From contig JAJZWB010000008.1 in NCBI GenBank assembly GCA_021846845.1, forward strand, positions 1-45,246: a DNA stretch of 45,246 nt. The letters are read 5' to 3'. Source of the stretch: Actinomycetes bacterium (GTDB lineage Bacteria > Actinomycetota > Thermoleophilia > Solirubrobacterales > Solirubrobacteraceae). This document shows positions 32,768 to 39,855 of the stretch, one piece after another. The notes beneath the pieces are model-generated. The model was given only the letters and a program-made list of their open reading frames with translations. It was not told the DNA's origin and searched no databases. The stretch's first letter is position 1. Each line of letters starts with the position of its first letter. The position numbers and the translations under genes were made by a program.

Positions 32768-33391
32768 ATCCCCAGGTCCCATCTGCTCCAGCCGGGCGAG
32801 GGGCGAGCCGTCGAGCTCGCCGCCGGCCTGCAGCTCACGATCGTCAACAACGAGGGGGGACAGGTCGTGGACATGTGGGCGCTGCACATGCATGACCACG
32901 ACGAGTGGCTGTCGATGGAGCACACCCGGACTTCGCTGGTCAAGCTCACCCCGTCGATCGGCGACGGGCTGTACAGCACGCGGCGACGGCCGTTGATGAC
33001 GCTGACCGCGGACACGAGCCCCGGCGCCCACGACACGCTCATCGCGGCCTGCGACTCGGAGCGCTACCGGCAGCTGGGCGGCACGCCCGACCACCCCAAC
33101 TGTGCCGAGAACCTCCGCCGTGCGCTGGCGCCTCACGGGGTGCGCGTCACCCGCACGCCGTCGCCGCTGAACCTGTTCATGAACATCCCGTGGCTGCCGG
33201 ACGGGACGCTGGAGTTCCTGCCCTCGACGGCACGGGCCGGCGACCGGGTGACCTTCACGGCGCTCGTCGACACGCTCGTGGTCCTGTCTGCGTGTCCGAT
33301 GGACCTGAACCCGATCAACGGCGGTCGCCTCGGCTCGATCGGCCTGGAGATCTCGCAGGGCGACCGGGGCGGCCCCCCGCCGGGCCCCTGA
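32768..33391 (+). CDS. DUF1989 / urea carboxylase-associated family protein (copy 2), apparent ATC start
   Basis: The family blocks are clear: LQPGEGRAVELAAGLQLTIV, NNEGGQVVDMWALH, PDHPNCAENLRRALAPHGV, SPLNLFMNIPW and SACPMDLNPINGGRLG. Members include the CgdA/CgdB subunits of carboxyguanidine deiminase. No ATG, GTG or TTG is in frame near the expected N terminus, which in this family lies about eight residues before PGEGRA. An AGGAGG (32757-32762) is five bases before an in-frame ATC at 32768, which I take as the start (207 aa). It is divergent from the 2-hydroxyacid dehydrogenase and 17 kb from the other DUF1989 gene, although these proteins usually work as pairs. Confidence 0.82.
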   Translation: MPRSHLLQPGEGRAVELAAGLQLTIVNNEGGQVVDMWALHMHDHDEWLSMEHTRTSLVKLTPSIGDGLYSTRRRPLMTLTADTSPGAHDTLIAACDSERYRQLGGTPDHPNCAENLRRALAPHGVRVTRTPSPLNLFMNIPWLPDGTLEFLPSTARAGDRVTFTALVDTLVVLSACPMDLNPINGGRLGSIGLEISQGDRGGPPPGP

Positions 33392-33452
33392 GGTCGAGCA
33401 GCCGGCCTCGTGGTCGGCGGAGCCAGCCGGCGGACCTCCTGCAGGCGACGGC

Positions 33453-33597
33453 TCCATGCGGCGCACGGGCGCGAGCCCCCTACCCTGCACCGCACGCCAG
33501 CAGGAGCCCTCCCCATGCGGCGCACGGGCGCGAGCCCCCTACCCTGCACCGCACGCCAGCAGGAGCCCTCCCCATGCGGCGCACGGGCGCGAGCCCC
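33453..33597. repeat. 59-bp direct repeats (about 2.5 copies) between convergent genes
   Basis: The motif CCATGCGGCGCACGGGCG recurs with its ATG at 33456, 33515 and 33574, exactly 59 bases apart. The copies are nearly identical over the full unit, the last being partial. The array lies in the 245-base gap between the DUF1989 gene and the NADH pyrophosphatase gene, where no gene is seen. The longest frames across it are low-complexity products of the repeat. Confidence 0.9.
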
Positions 33598-33636
33598 GAC
33601 GACGGGCGGCACGCGGGCGGCCCTCGGATGCCCGGC

Positions 33637-34557
33637 TCATGGGCCGCTCCCCTCCAGCCAGCGATCGACCAGGTGACGCGCTACCGAGATCGGCGGCGGC
33701 AGGTGAAACGAGCCGGCGCCACGCGCCGCGGCCGCGACCGCGACCCGCTCGTACCAGCCGACCTCGGCCAGCTCGCCGTCTCCCACGCGCGGCACGCCGC
33801 CGTCGGACCCGGCGTGGAACCCCAGCATCAGCGATGCCGGGAAGGGCCACGGCTGCGACGTGACGAACACCGGGCCTCGGACGAGGATCCCCGACTCCTC
33901 CATGGTCTCACGGACGACCGCCTCCTCGGCGGCCTCTCCCGGGGACACGAAGCCCGCCAGCACCGAGAGGCGGCCCTCCGGCCAGCCGGCGCGGCGGCCG
34001 AGCAGCAGCCTGCCTTCGTGCTCGACGGTCATGATCACGACCGGGTCGGTGCGCGGGAAGTGGTGCGCGCCGCAGCGCTGGCAGTGGCGAGAGGCCCCGG
34101 CCTCGCGGACCTCCGTGGCGGCGCCGCAGTTGGCGCAGAACCCGTGACGGCGGTGCCAGTTGAGCATCGCGACCGCGTAGGCGGCGAGTCCGGCCTCAGC
34201 GTGGGCCAGCAGCGCGCCCGCATCCCGCAGCGTCACGATCCGAGCGCCATCCAGCGCGCCGGCGCGCGCCACGGGGCCGAGCGCGTCGAGGTCGATCGCG
34301 AGCATCGGAGCGCCCGCCTCAAGGCCGAGCAGGATCGGCGCCGCCGCACCGTCGACCGGCGGCACGCGCCTCAGCACGGGCGCGGACCCGTCGCTGACGA
34401 CGACGCCGTCCTCGCCAGCCAGGACCGCGCGCGCCTCCGGATCGCGCAGTCGTTCCGCGACCCAGGCCGGGTCCTTTCGCTCCGCCGAGACCCGGTCCAG
34501 CTGCGCGCCGGTGAAAGGCAGACCGGGAATCTCGACGGGCGGCGGCGACGGGCGCAT
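33637..34557 (-). CDS. nudC: NADH pyrophosphatase (Nudix)
   Basis: This 306-residue protein has the three NudC features: a zinc ribbon (HGFCANCGAATEV and SRHCQRCGAHH), a Nudix box (GFVSPGEAAEEAVVRE then TMEESGI), and the SQPWPFPASLMLGF motif that marks NADH pyrophosphatases. It hydrolyses NAD(H) to NMN(H) and AMP and may remove NAD caps from RNA. ATG at 34557 is 60 bases from the divergent folD-like start. This is a housekeeping gene that probably marks the end of the catabolic island. Confidence 0.95.
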   Translation of the reverse strand: MRPSPPPVEIPGLPFTGAQLDRVSAERKDPAWVAERLRDPEARAVLAGEDGVVVSDGSAPVLRRVPPVDGAAAPILLGLEAGAPMLAIDLDALGPVARAGALDGARIVTLRDAGALLAHAEAGLAAYAVAMLNWHRRHGFCANCGAATEVREAGASRHCQRCGAHHFPRTDPVVIMTVEHEGRLLLGRRAGWPEGRLSVLAGFVSPGEAAEEAVVRETMEESGILVRGPVFVTSQPWPFPASLMLGFHAGSDGGVPRVGDGELAEVGWYERVAVAAAARGAGSFHLPPPISVARHLVDRWLEGSGP

Positions 34558-34603
34558 CCTGCGCTCAGGTTAGGGGTGCAAGCATCGACGGGGCGCTGTG
34601 CGA

Positions 34604-34609
34604 TAGGTT
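34604..34609 (+). promoter_or_regulatory. Likely leaderless -10 box for the folD-like gene
   Basis: TAGGTT ends eight bases before the ATG at 34618. There is no Shine-Dalgarno, so the transcript probably starts at or next to the start codon, common in actinobacteria. No clear -35. Confidence 0.4.
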
Positions 34610-34617
34610 CGCATCCG

Positions 34618-35511
34618 ATGCTGATCGATGGAAAGGCCTATGCGGCCGAACTGGCCGCCACATTGCGCGAAGAGGTGTCCCGGCTGCCGGACGGGGCCGG
34701 GATAGCGACCCTGTTGGTCGGCGACGACCTGGCGGCCCAGGTCTACCAGCGCCGGATCGACCGCCATGCGCGCGAGGTGGGGCTCGTGTCCAGGCCGGAG
34801 CGGCTGCCCGCCGACGCGACGCTCGGCCAGGTGGTCGGCAAGCTCGCGGAGCTCGACGTCGACCCTGAGATCACCGGGATCCTGGTCCTGCGACCGCTTC
34901 CCGATCACCTGCCGGAGTCGCGGGTGTTCGCCGCCCTGCCTCCGCTCAAGGACGTCGAAGCGCTGCACCCCGTCAACGCCGGCCTGCTGTCGCTGGGAAT
35001 GCCGCGGTTCGTGCCCTCGACGCCGGCCTCCGCCTTCCACATGCTTGACCGCTACACGGCGGACGCCGGGCGCGACCCGGCGACCGCCTACGACGGGCTC
35101 AACCTGGTCCTCGTCGGACGGTCCAACAACGTCGGCAAGCCGGCCGCGATCCTCGGCCTTCAGCGCAACACGACGGTCATCTCCTGCCACAAGTACACGT
35201 TCGACGCCGGCCGGCTCGCCGAGCACACGAGCAAGGCGGACATCCTGGTCGTTGCCGTCGGCGTGCCCCAGCTGATCAAGGGCGACATGGTGCGCGAGGG
35301 AGCGCTGGTGATCGACATCGGGATCAACGCGCTCGAGCAGGAGGACGGCTCCGTCACCCTGGTCGGCGACGTCGACACCGCGTCGGTGGAGCCGGTCGCC
35401 GAGGCGGTCTCGCCCGTTCCCGGCGGGGTCGGCCCGATCACCGACATCTGGGTGCTGCGCAACACCGTCACGGCGGCCTGGCTGCAGATCGCCCCGCCGG
35501 ACCGCCCGTAG
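34618..35511 (+). CDS. FolD-like methylenetetrahydrofolate dehydrogenase/cyclohydrolase homologue lacking the catalytic lysine
   Basis: FolD fold of 297 aa: LVGDDLAAQVYQRRIDRHA aligns with the substrate loop, ITGILVLRPLPDHLPES with the VQLPLP segment, LKDVEALHPVNAG with KDVDGFHP, and LVGRSNNVGKPAAIL and VGDVDT with the NADP region. In standard FolD a lysine four residues after the tyrosine (YxxxK) is needed for catalysis; here that position is Ile47 (YQRRI), and the Gln of QLPLP is Arg. The protein may be a dehydrogenase without cyclohydrolase activity, or act on another pterin or substrate. Start ATG at 34618 is preceded by TAGGTT only. A stop (TAG) at 35509 ends it 131 bases before the convergent MMPL gene. 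Confidence 0.85.
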   Translation: MLIDGKAYAAELAATLREEVSRLPDGAGIATLLVGDDLAAQVYQRRIDRHAREVGLVSRPERLPADATLGQVVGKLAELDVDPEITGILVLRPLPDHLPESRVFAALPPLKDVEALHPVNAGLLSLGMPRFVPSTPASAFHMLDRYTADAGRDPATAYDGLNLVLVGRSNNVGKPAAILGLQRNTTVISCHKYTFDAGRLAEHTSKADILVVAVGVPQLIKGDMVREGALVIDIGINALEQEDGSVTLVGDVDTASVEPVAEAVSPVPGGVGPITDIWVLRNTVTAAWLQIAPPDRP

Positions 35512-35642
35512 TCCCGCGCCGGCCAGCCGACGCAGCCTCGCCCCCCCGGGCCGATCCAGCCGCATCTCAGGCGGACGCGGCCAGACTCGCTCGCACGGTT
35601 GGTTCGACCCAGCCGATCTCACCCGGCCCTGCCCCGGGCGCC

Positions 35643-37811
35643 TCAGTCCGCTCCGTCGCCGGCGCCCGCCAGCTCGCCCTCGATCCGGATCCTCGGCAGC
35701 CGGGCGTCCAGCCCCCGCGGGAGCCGCCAGGTGAGCGGGCCGAGCAGCTGCAGCACGGCCGGCAGCATCACGCAGCGGATCACGAGCGCGTCGAGGAACA
35801 CCGCCACCGCGAGCCCGAAGCCGAACTCCTTGACCGAGCGCAGGTCGCCGAGCATGAACGAGAGGAAGACGCAGATCATGATCGCCGCCGCCGCGCTGAT
35901 CACCCGCCCGGTGAACGCGATCCCGTCCGCGACCGCCTCGGCCGCATCGCGCCGCCGGACCCACTCCTCACGCACGCGGCTGATCAGGAACACCTCGTAG
36001 TCCATCGAGAGCCCGAACACGACCGCGAACATCAGCACCGGCAGCCATGGCTCGACGGGTCCGGGCGTGATCCCCAGCACCCCCGCGAACCAGCCGTTCT
36101 GGAACACGGCCACCGTCGCGCCGAGCGCCCCGCCGATGCTGAGCAGGTTCATCAGCGCCGCCTGCACCGGGATCACCAGCGAGCGGAAGATCACGAACAG
36201 CAGCGCCGCCGAGACCACGACGACGAGCCCGATGAACAGCGGCAGCTTGTGCGCCAGGACGCTCGAGAAGTCGATCGACCCGGCCGTGAAGCCTCCCACC
36301 AGCGGACGCGAGCCGAACGTTGACCTGAAGCGCGGCAGAACGACGGAGCGCAGGCGGTTGACGAGATCGGTCGTCGCCTGCGCCTGAGGCGCCGAGTCCG
36401 GGTAGGCCTCCATCGCAGCCACGCGGCCCGAGGGCGCCAGCCGCGGCGCCGTGACCGCGGCGACCCCGGGTGTGCCGGCGATCGCGGCCCGCAGCCGCGT
36501 GAGCTCGGCACGCTGAGCCGGGTCGGACATCGTCGCGACGACCAGCAGCGGGCCGTTGAAGCCGGGCCCGAAGCCGTTTGACAGCAGCTGGAAGGCGCGC
36601 TGCGTGCTGGTGCCCGGGGGGTCGTTGCCGGCATCGCTGCTCTGCAGGCGCATGCCCAGCATCGGCACCAGGAAGGCGAGCATCACCGCCAGGGACGCGA
36701 TCGCCAGCGGCCACGGCCGCGACTGGACGATCAGGCTCCACCGCCGCCAGGCCGAGCCGCGGGGCTCCTGACCGCGCTCCTCGCGGCGCCGCGCCGCGCG
36801 CCCCGGACGCACGAGCCGCCGTCCGAACACCGACAGCAGCGCCGGCAGCACGGTGAGCGACGCGCCCAGGACCAGCAGGACCGACAGCACCGATGCGATC
36901 GCCAGCCCGTACATGAAGTTGACCCCGGTGGCGAACATCCCCAGCAGCGCGATCACCACCGTCGTGCCGGCGAGCACGATCGCGCGCCCGGAGGTGTCCA
37001 TCGCCTCGATGATCGAGCGGTTGAGGTCGCCGTTGCGCGCGTGGCTCTCCCGGAAGCGGGTGACGATGAACAGCGCGTAGTCGATCCCGACGCCGAGGCC
37101 GATCATGACCGCCAGCTCGGGCGAGATGTTGGACATGTCGGTCACGTGGGTCCCCAGGCCGACGAGCGCGATCCCGGTGATCAACCCCACCCCGGCGGTG
37201 GCGAGCGGCAGTCCCGCGGCCCAGAGGGACCCGAACGTGAGCAGCAGGATCACGAGCGCGGCGGCCACGCCGACCGCGGTCGCCGGCCCGACGTTGAAGC
37301 CCTCCGCCTGCTCGATCACCTGCCCGCCGGCCGCCACCTCCAGCCCGGGCGTGCTGCGGTTGACGGCCGCGATCGCGTTCAGCACCGGCTGGCCGGTCCT
37401 GTCCGGCAGCAGGTTGGCGCGTCGGTCGTAGTTGATCGTCGCGAACGCGGTGCGACGGTCCCGTGAGACCTCAAGCGCTCCCGCCCGGCCGTACGGGCTG
37501 ATTACTCCGACGACGTGCGGCATCCTTGCGACACGGCTCAGCAGCGGCTCGATCGCGGAGCGCACCCGGGATGCGTCGACGGTCCCCCGGCGGACGTGGA
37601 ACACGATCGTGTCGACGTCGCCGCTCTGCGCCCTGAAGTGCGCGCTGAGCAGATCGACGACGCGCTGCGCCTCGGTGCCGGGGAGGCTGAAGTTGGTCGA
37701 GTACTGACGCCCGACGGCGCCCGCGACCAGGGTGGTGGCCACGGCCAGCGCCACCCAGCTGAAGATCACCAGGCGGCGGTGCGCTATGCACCAGCGGCTC
37801 AACGAAACCAA
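35643..37811 (-). CDS. MMPL/RND family transporter
   Basis: This 722-residue inner-membrane protein has two halves, each with a membrane anchor, an external domain and five more helices. TM1 is around residues 13-32, and TM clusters are near 175-340 and 510-700. The GxxxDY-type motifs IGLGVGIDYALFIVTRFRE and VFGLSMDYEVFLISRVREE supply the proton-relay Asp-Tyr pairs. MMPL proteins export lipids, siderophores or drugs in actinobacteria. Start is TTG at 37811 with GGAGGG about seven bases before it. The gene stands alone, convergent with the folD-like gene, and is preceded by a 553-base gap holding a long tandem array. Confidence 0.92.
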   Translation of the reverse strand: MVSLSRWCIAHRRLVIFSWVALAVATTLVAGAVGRQYSTNFSLPGTEAQRVVDLLSAHFRAQSGDVDTIVFHVRRGTVDASRVRSAIEPLLSRVARMPHVVGVISPYGRAGALEVSRDRRTAFATINYDRRANLLPDRTGQPVLNAIAAVNRSTPGLEVAAGGQVIEQAEGFNVGPATAVGVAAALVILLLTFGSLWAAGLPLATAGVGLITGIALVGLGTHVTDMSNISPELAVMIGLGVGIDYALFIVTRFRESHARNGDLNRSIIEAMDTSGRAIVLAGTTVVIALLGMFATGVNFMYGLAIASVLSVLLVLGASLTVLPALLSVFGRRLVRPGRAARRREERGQEPRGSAWRRWSLIVQSRPWPLAIASLAVMLAFLVPMLGMRLQSSDAGNDPPGTSTQRAFQLLSNGFGPGFNGPLLVVATMSDPAQRAELTRLRAAIAGTPGVAAVTAPRLAPSGRVAAMEAYPDSAPQAQATTDLVNRLRSVVLPRFRSTFGSRPLVGGFTAGSIDFSSVLAHKLPLFIGLVVVVSAALLFVIFRSLVIPVQAALMNLLSIGGALGATVAVFQNGWFAGVLGITPGPVEPWLPVLMFAVVFGLSMDYEVFLISRVREEWVRRRDAAEAVADGIAFTGRVISAAAAIMICVFLSFMLGDLRSVKEFGFGLAVAVFLDALVIRCVMLPAVLQLLGPLTWRLPRGLDARLPRIRIEGELAGAGDGAD

Positions 37812-37979
37812 GTCGATCCCTCCGCTCTCCGGCGGCCCCTGCGGCCGGCTGATGCGGGCCCGGGCGCCCGCCGACGCCTCGATCCGCGAGGCGCTGCGCC
37901 CAATCTAGCGAGCCGCCGGGGTCGGCCCTTGAACTTCTCGTTAACCGCCGGCTCGATGCTCCGCGGTCGCCAGACCGGG

Positions 37980-38284
37980 GCGTCAAACCCGCCCGGGCGT
38001 CAGACCCGACCCGGGGCGTCAACCGGCCCGTGGCGTCAAACCCGACCCGGGGCGTCAACAGGCCCGGGCGTCAAACCCGACCCCGGGCGTCAAACCCGAC
38101 CCCGGGCGTCAAACCCGACCCCGGGCGTCAGACCCGACCCGGGGCGTCAAACCCGCCCGGGCGTCAGACCCGACCCGGGGCGTCAAACCCGCCCGGGCGT
38201 CAGACCCGACCCGGGGCGTCAACCGGCCCGTGGCGTCAAACCCGACCCGGGGCGTCAACAGGCCCGGGCGTCGAACCCGGCCCA
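37980..38284. repeat. Tandem array of 17 units of 16-19 bp
   Basis: All units start GCGTC, with main form GCGTCAAACCCGACCC plus GGG or CGG, and variants of 16 and 17 bp. The five-unit series at 37980-38067 recurs at 38180-38267, so a block was duplicated after the array formed. On the minus strand nearly every unit contains TGACGC. The array lies in the 553-base gap between the MMPL start and the NADP oxidoreductase stop (37812-38364). I see no gene in that gap, and frames across it are repeat products. Confidence 0.93.
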
Positions 38285-38364
38285 GGGGCCCCGGGCCAAC
38301 GGGGCACCGGCCTGCCAATGCTGTTGCACCCGGCCCGATCAGCAGTGCCGCACGCGGCGACGGC

Positions 38365-39369
38365 TCACACCCTCAGGACGAGCTTGCCAGTGTTCTCTCC
38401 CCGGAACAGACGCAGCAGCGTCTCGGGGAACGCGGCGACGCCGCCGGTGGCCACATCCTCGAAGCTCCTGAGACGGCCGTCCCGGTACCAACCGGCCAGC
38501 TCCCTCACGCCCTCCGCGTAGCGGTCGGCGAAGTCGAACACCAGGAAGCCGGTCATCGAGGCCCGGCTGACGAGCAGCGACATGTAGTTGGCCGGGCCGC
38601 GCATGCCGCCGGTCTCGTTGTACTGCGAGATCGCACCGCAGATCACGACCCTGGCGCCGCGCGCCAGCTGCGCGAGGGCGGCGTCGAGGATCTCGCCGCC
38701 GACGTTGTCGAAGTAGACGTCGATCCCGTCCGGGCAGTGGCGCCGCAGCTCAGCCGCCACGTCCTGGGACCGGTAGTCGATCGCCGCGTCGAAGCCGAGG
38801 TCTCGGACCGCGTGGCGGCACTTCTCCGGCCCGCCCGCGATGCCGACCGCGCGGCATCCCCTGACCTTGGCGATCTGGCCGGCGACGCCGCCGACCGCTC
38901 CGGCCGCTCCCGAGATCACGACGGTGTCGCCCGCGCGCGGCCGCCCGATGTCAAGCAGGCCGAAGTACGCGGTAAGCCCCGTCATCCCGAGCGCTCCGAG
39001 ATGGACGGGGAGCGGCGCGAGCGTCGTGTCGACCGCGATCGCCGCATCCCCCGGCAGCACCGCGTACTCCTGGACGCCGGTCATCCCGGTGACCAGATCG
39101 CCGGCGGCCAGGCCCGGGTGCCGTGACGCGATCACCTCGCCGGCGCCGAGCGCGCGCATCACCTCGCCGATGCCGACGGGCGCGATGTAGGAGCGCCCCT
39201 CGTTCATCCAGCCGCGCATCGCCGGATCGAGCGACAGGTAGCGCACGGCGACCAGCACCTCGCCCTCCCCCGGCTCCCCGACCGGCTCGGCCGTGTGCTC
39301 CCAGCTCCCTGCGTTCGGCTGCCCGACCGGGCGAGCAGCGAGCCGCACCTGGTGGTTGACGGCGTCCAT
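38365..39369 (-). CDS. NADP-dependent oxidoreductase of the CurA/leukotriene-B4-dehydrogenase family
   Basis: A 334-residue zinc-less MDR reductase with VRYLSLDPAMRGWM, LGMTGLTAYFGLLDIG, the NADP-binding VVISGAAGAVGGVAGQIAKV, YFDNVGGEILDAAL and the GRLRSFEDVATGG region. Members reduce the double bond of enones or act on curcumin-type substrates. ATG at 39369 has AGGAGGG just upstream, so a longer frame from 39405 is rejected. It is divergent from the CBS/CLC genes. It has no obvious link to the catabolic island. Confidence 0.92.
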   Translation of the reverse strand: MDAVNHQVRLAARPVGQPNAGSWEHTAEPVGEPGEGEVLVAVRYLSLDPAMRGWMNEGRSYIAPVGIGEVMRALGAGEVIASRHPGLAAGDLVTGMTGVQEYAVLPGDAAIAVDTTLAPLPVHLGALGMTGLTAYFGLLDIGRPRAGDTVVISGAAGAVGGVAGQIAKVRGCRAVGIAGGPEKCRHAVRDLGFDAAIDYRSQDVAAELRRHCPDGIDVYFDNVGGEILDAALAQLARGARVVICGAISQYNETGGMRGPANYMSLLVSRASMTGFLVFDFADRYAEGVRELAGWYRDGRLRSFEDVATGGVAAFPETLLRLFRGENTGKLVLRV

Positions 39370-39421
39370 CTGACCCTCCTGTTTGTCCGCGTGCATACGG
39401 CTCACGACCCGGCCGCGACGT

Positions 39422-39427
39422 TAGGGT
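39422..39427 (+). promoter_or_regulatory. Likely leaderless -10 box for the CBS gene
   Basis: TAGGGT ends seven bases before the GTG at 39435, with no Shine-Dalgarno between. This is the same layout as at 34604 and 42336. It lies in the 65-base divergent gap. Confidence 0.35.
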
Positions 39428-39434
39428 ATGCGCC

Positions 39435-39836
39435 GTGGCGCGCACCCCGCTCACCGACGCCGGCCAGCTCTCCGCCTCGGACGTGATCCACGTCCGCTTC
39501 AGCGCGCTGCCGGCGCGCTGCACCGTAGGTGAGGTCCGCGCCTGGTTCGGCGAGAGCACGCACCGCCGGATGGCGTTCCTCGCCGACGGCGATCGCTACG
39601 CCGGCTCGATCCCGCTTGAGGCGCTCGACGGCGCCGACGACGATCAGCCCGCGACGGCGGTCGCGCTGAGTGGCCCGACGGTCGCGCCCGGCTCGAGCGC
39701 GCGCGAGGGCTACGAGCTGGCGATCCTGACCGACGCCAACCGAGTGCCCGTCGTCGACGCGACCGGCCGGCTGGTCGGCGTCATCGGGGTCACCGAGGAC
39801 CGAGCCGCTTTCTGCGGCGCAACACCACGAACGTGA
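39435..39836 (+). CDS. CBS-domain protein
   Basis: This 133-residue protein shows a degenerate CBS pair: HRRMAFLADGDRYAGSIPLEAL in the first half, and RVPVVDATGRLVGVIGVTED with the typical beta-strand and Asp/Gly turn in the second. CBS pairs bind adenine nucleotides and gate channels or enzymes. It precedes the CLC gene by 19 bases in the same direction and may regulate that transporter or an unrelated partner. GTG at 39435 is chosen for the -10 box seven bases before it and for the full first strand. Confidence 0.75.
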   Translation: MARTPLTDAGQLSASDVIHVRFSALPARCTVGEVRAWFGESTHRRMAFLADGDRYAGSIPLEALDGADDDQPATAVALSGPTVAPGSSAREGYELAILTDANRVPVVDATGRLVGVIGVTEDRAAFCGATPRT

Positions 39837-39855
39837 CCGGCGGACCCACCTCGCG

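Noticed and set aside
33453-33597. Insertion sequence remnant
   Set aside because: No transposase frame, terminal inverted repeats or target duplications are visible; it is a plain direct repeat.
32905-34617. Long N-terminal extension of the FolD-like frame
   Set aside because: The extension overlaps the DUF1989 and nudC genes and a repeat, and shows no homology. The FolD fold begins at the ATG at 34618.
37812-37979. Rho-independent terminator or small RNA before the tandem array
   Set aside because: GC-rich inverted stretches are everywhere in this genome, and no hairpin followed by a T-run is present.
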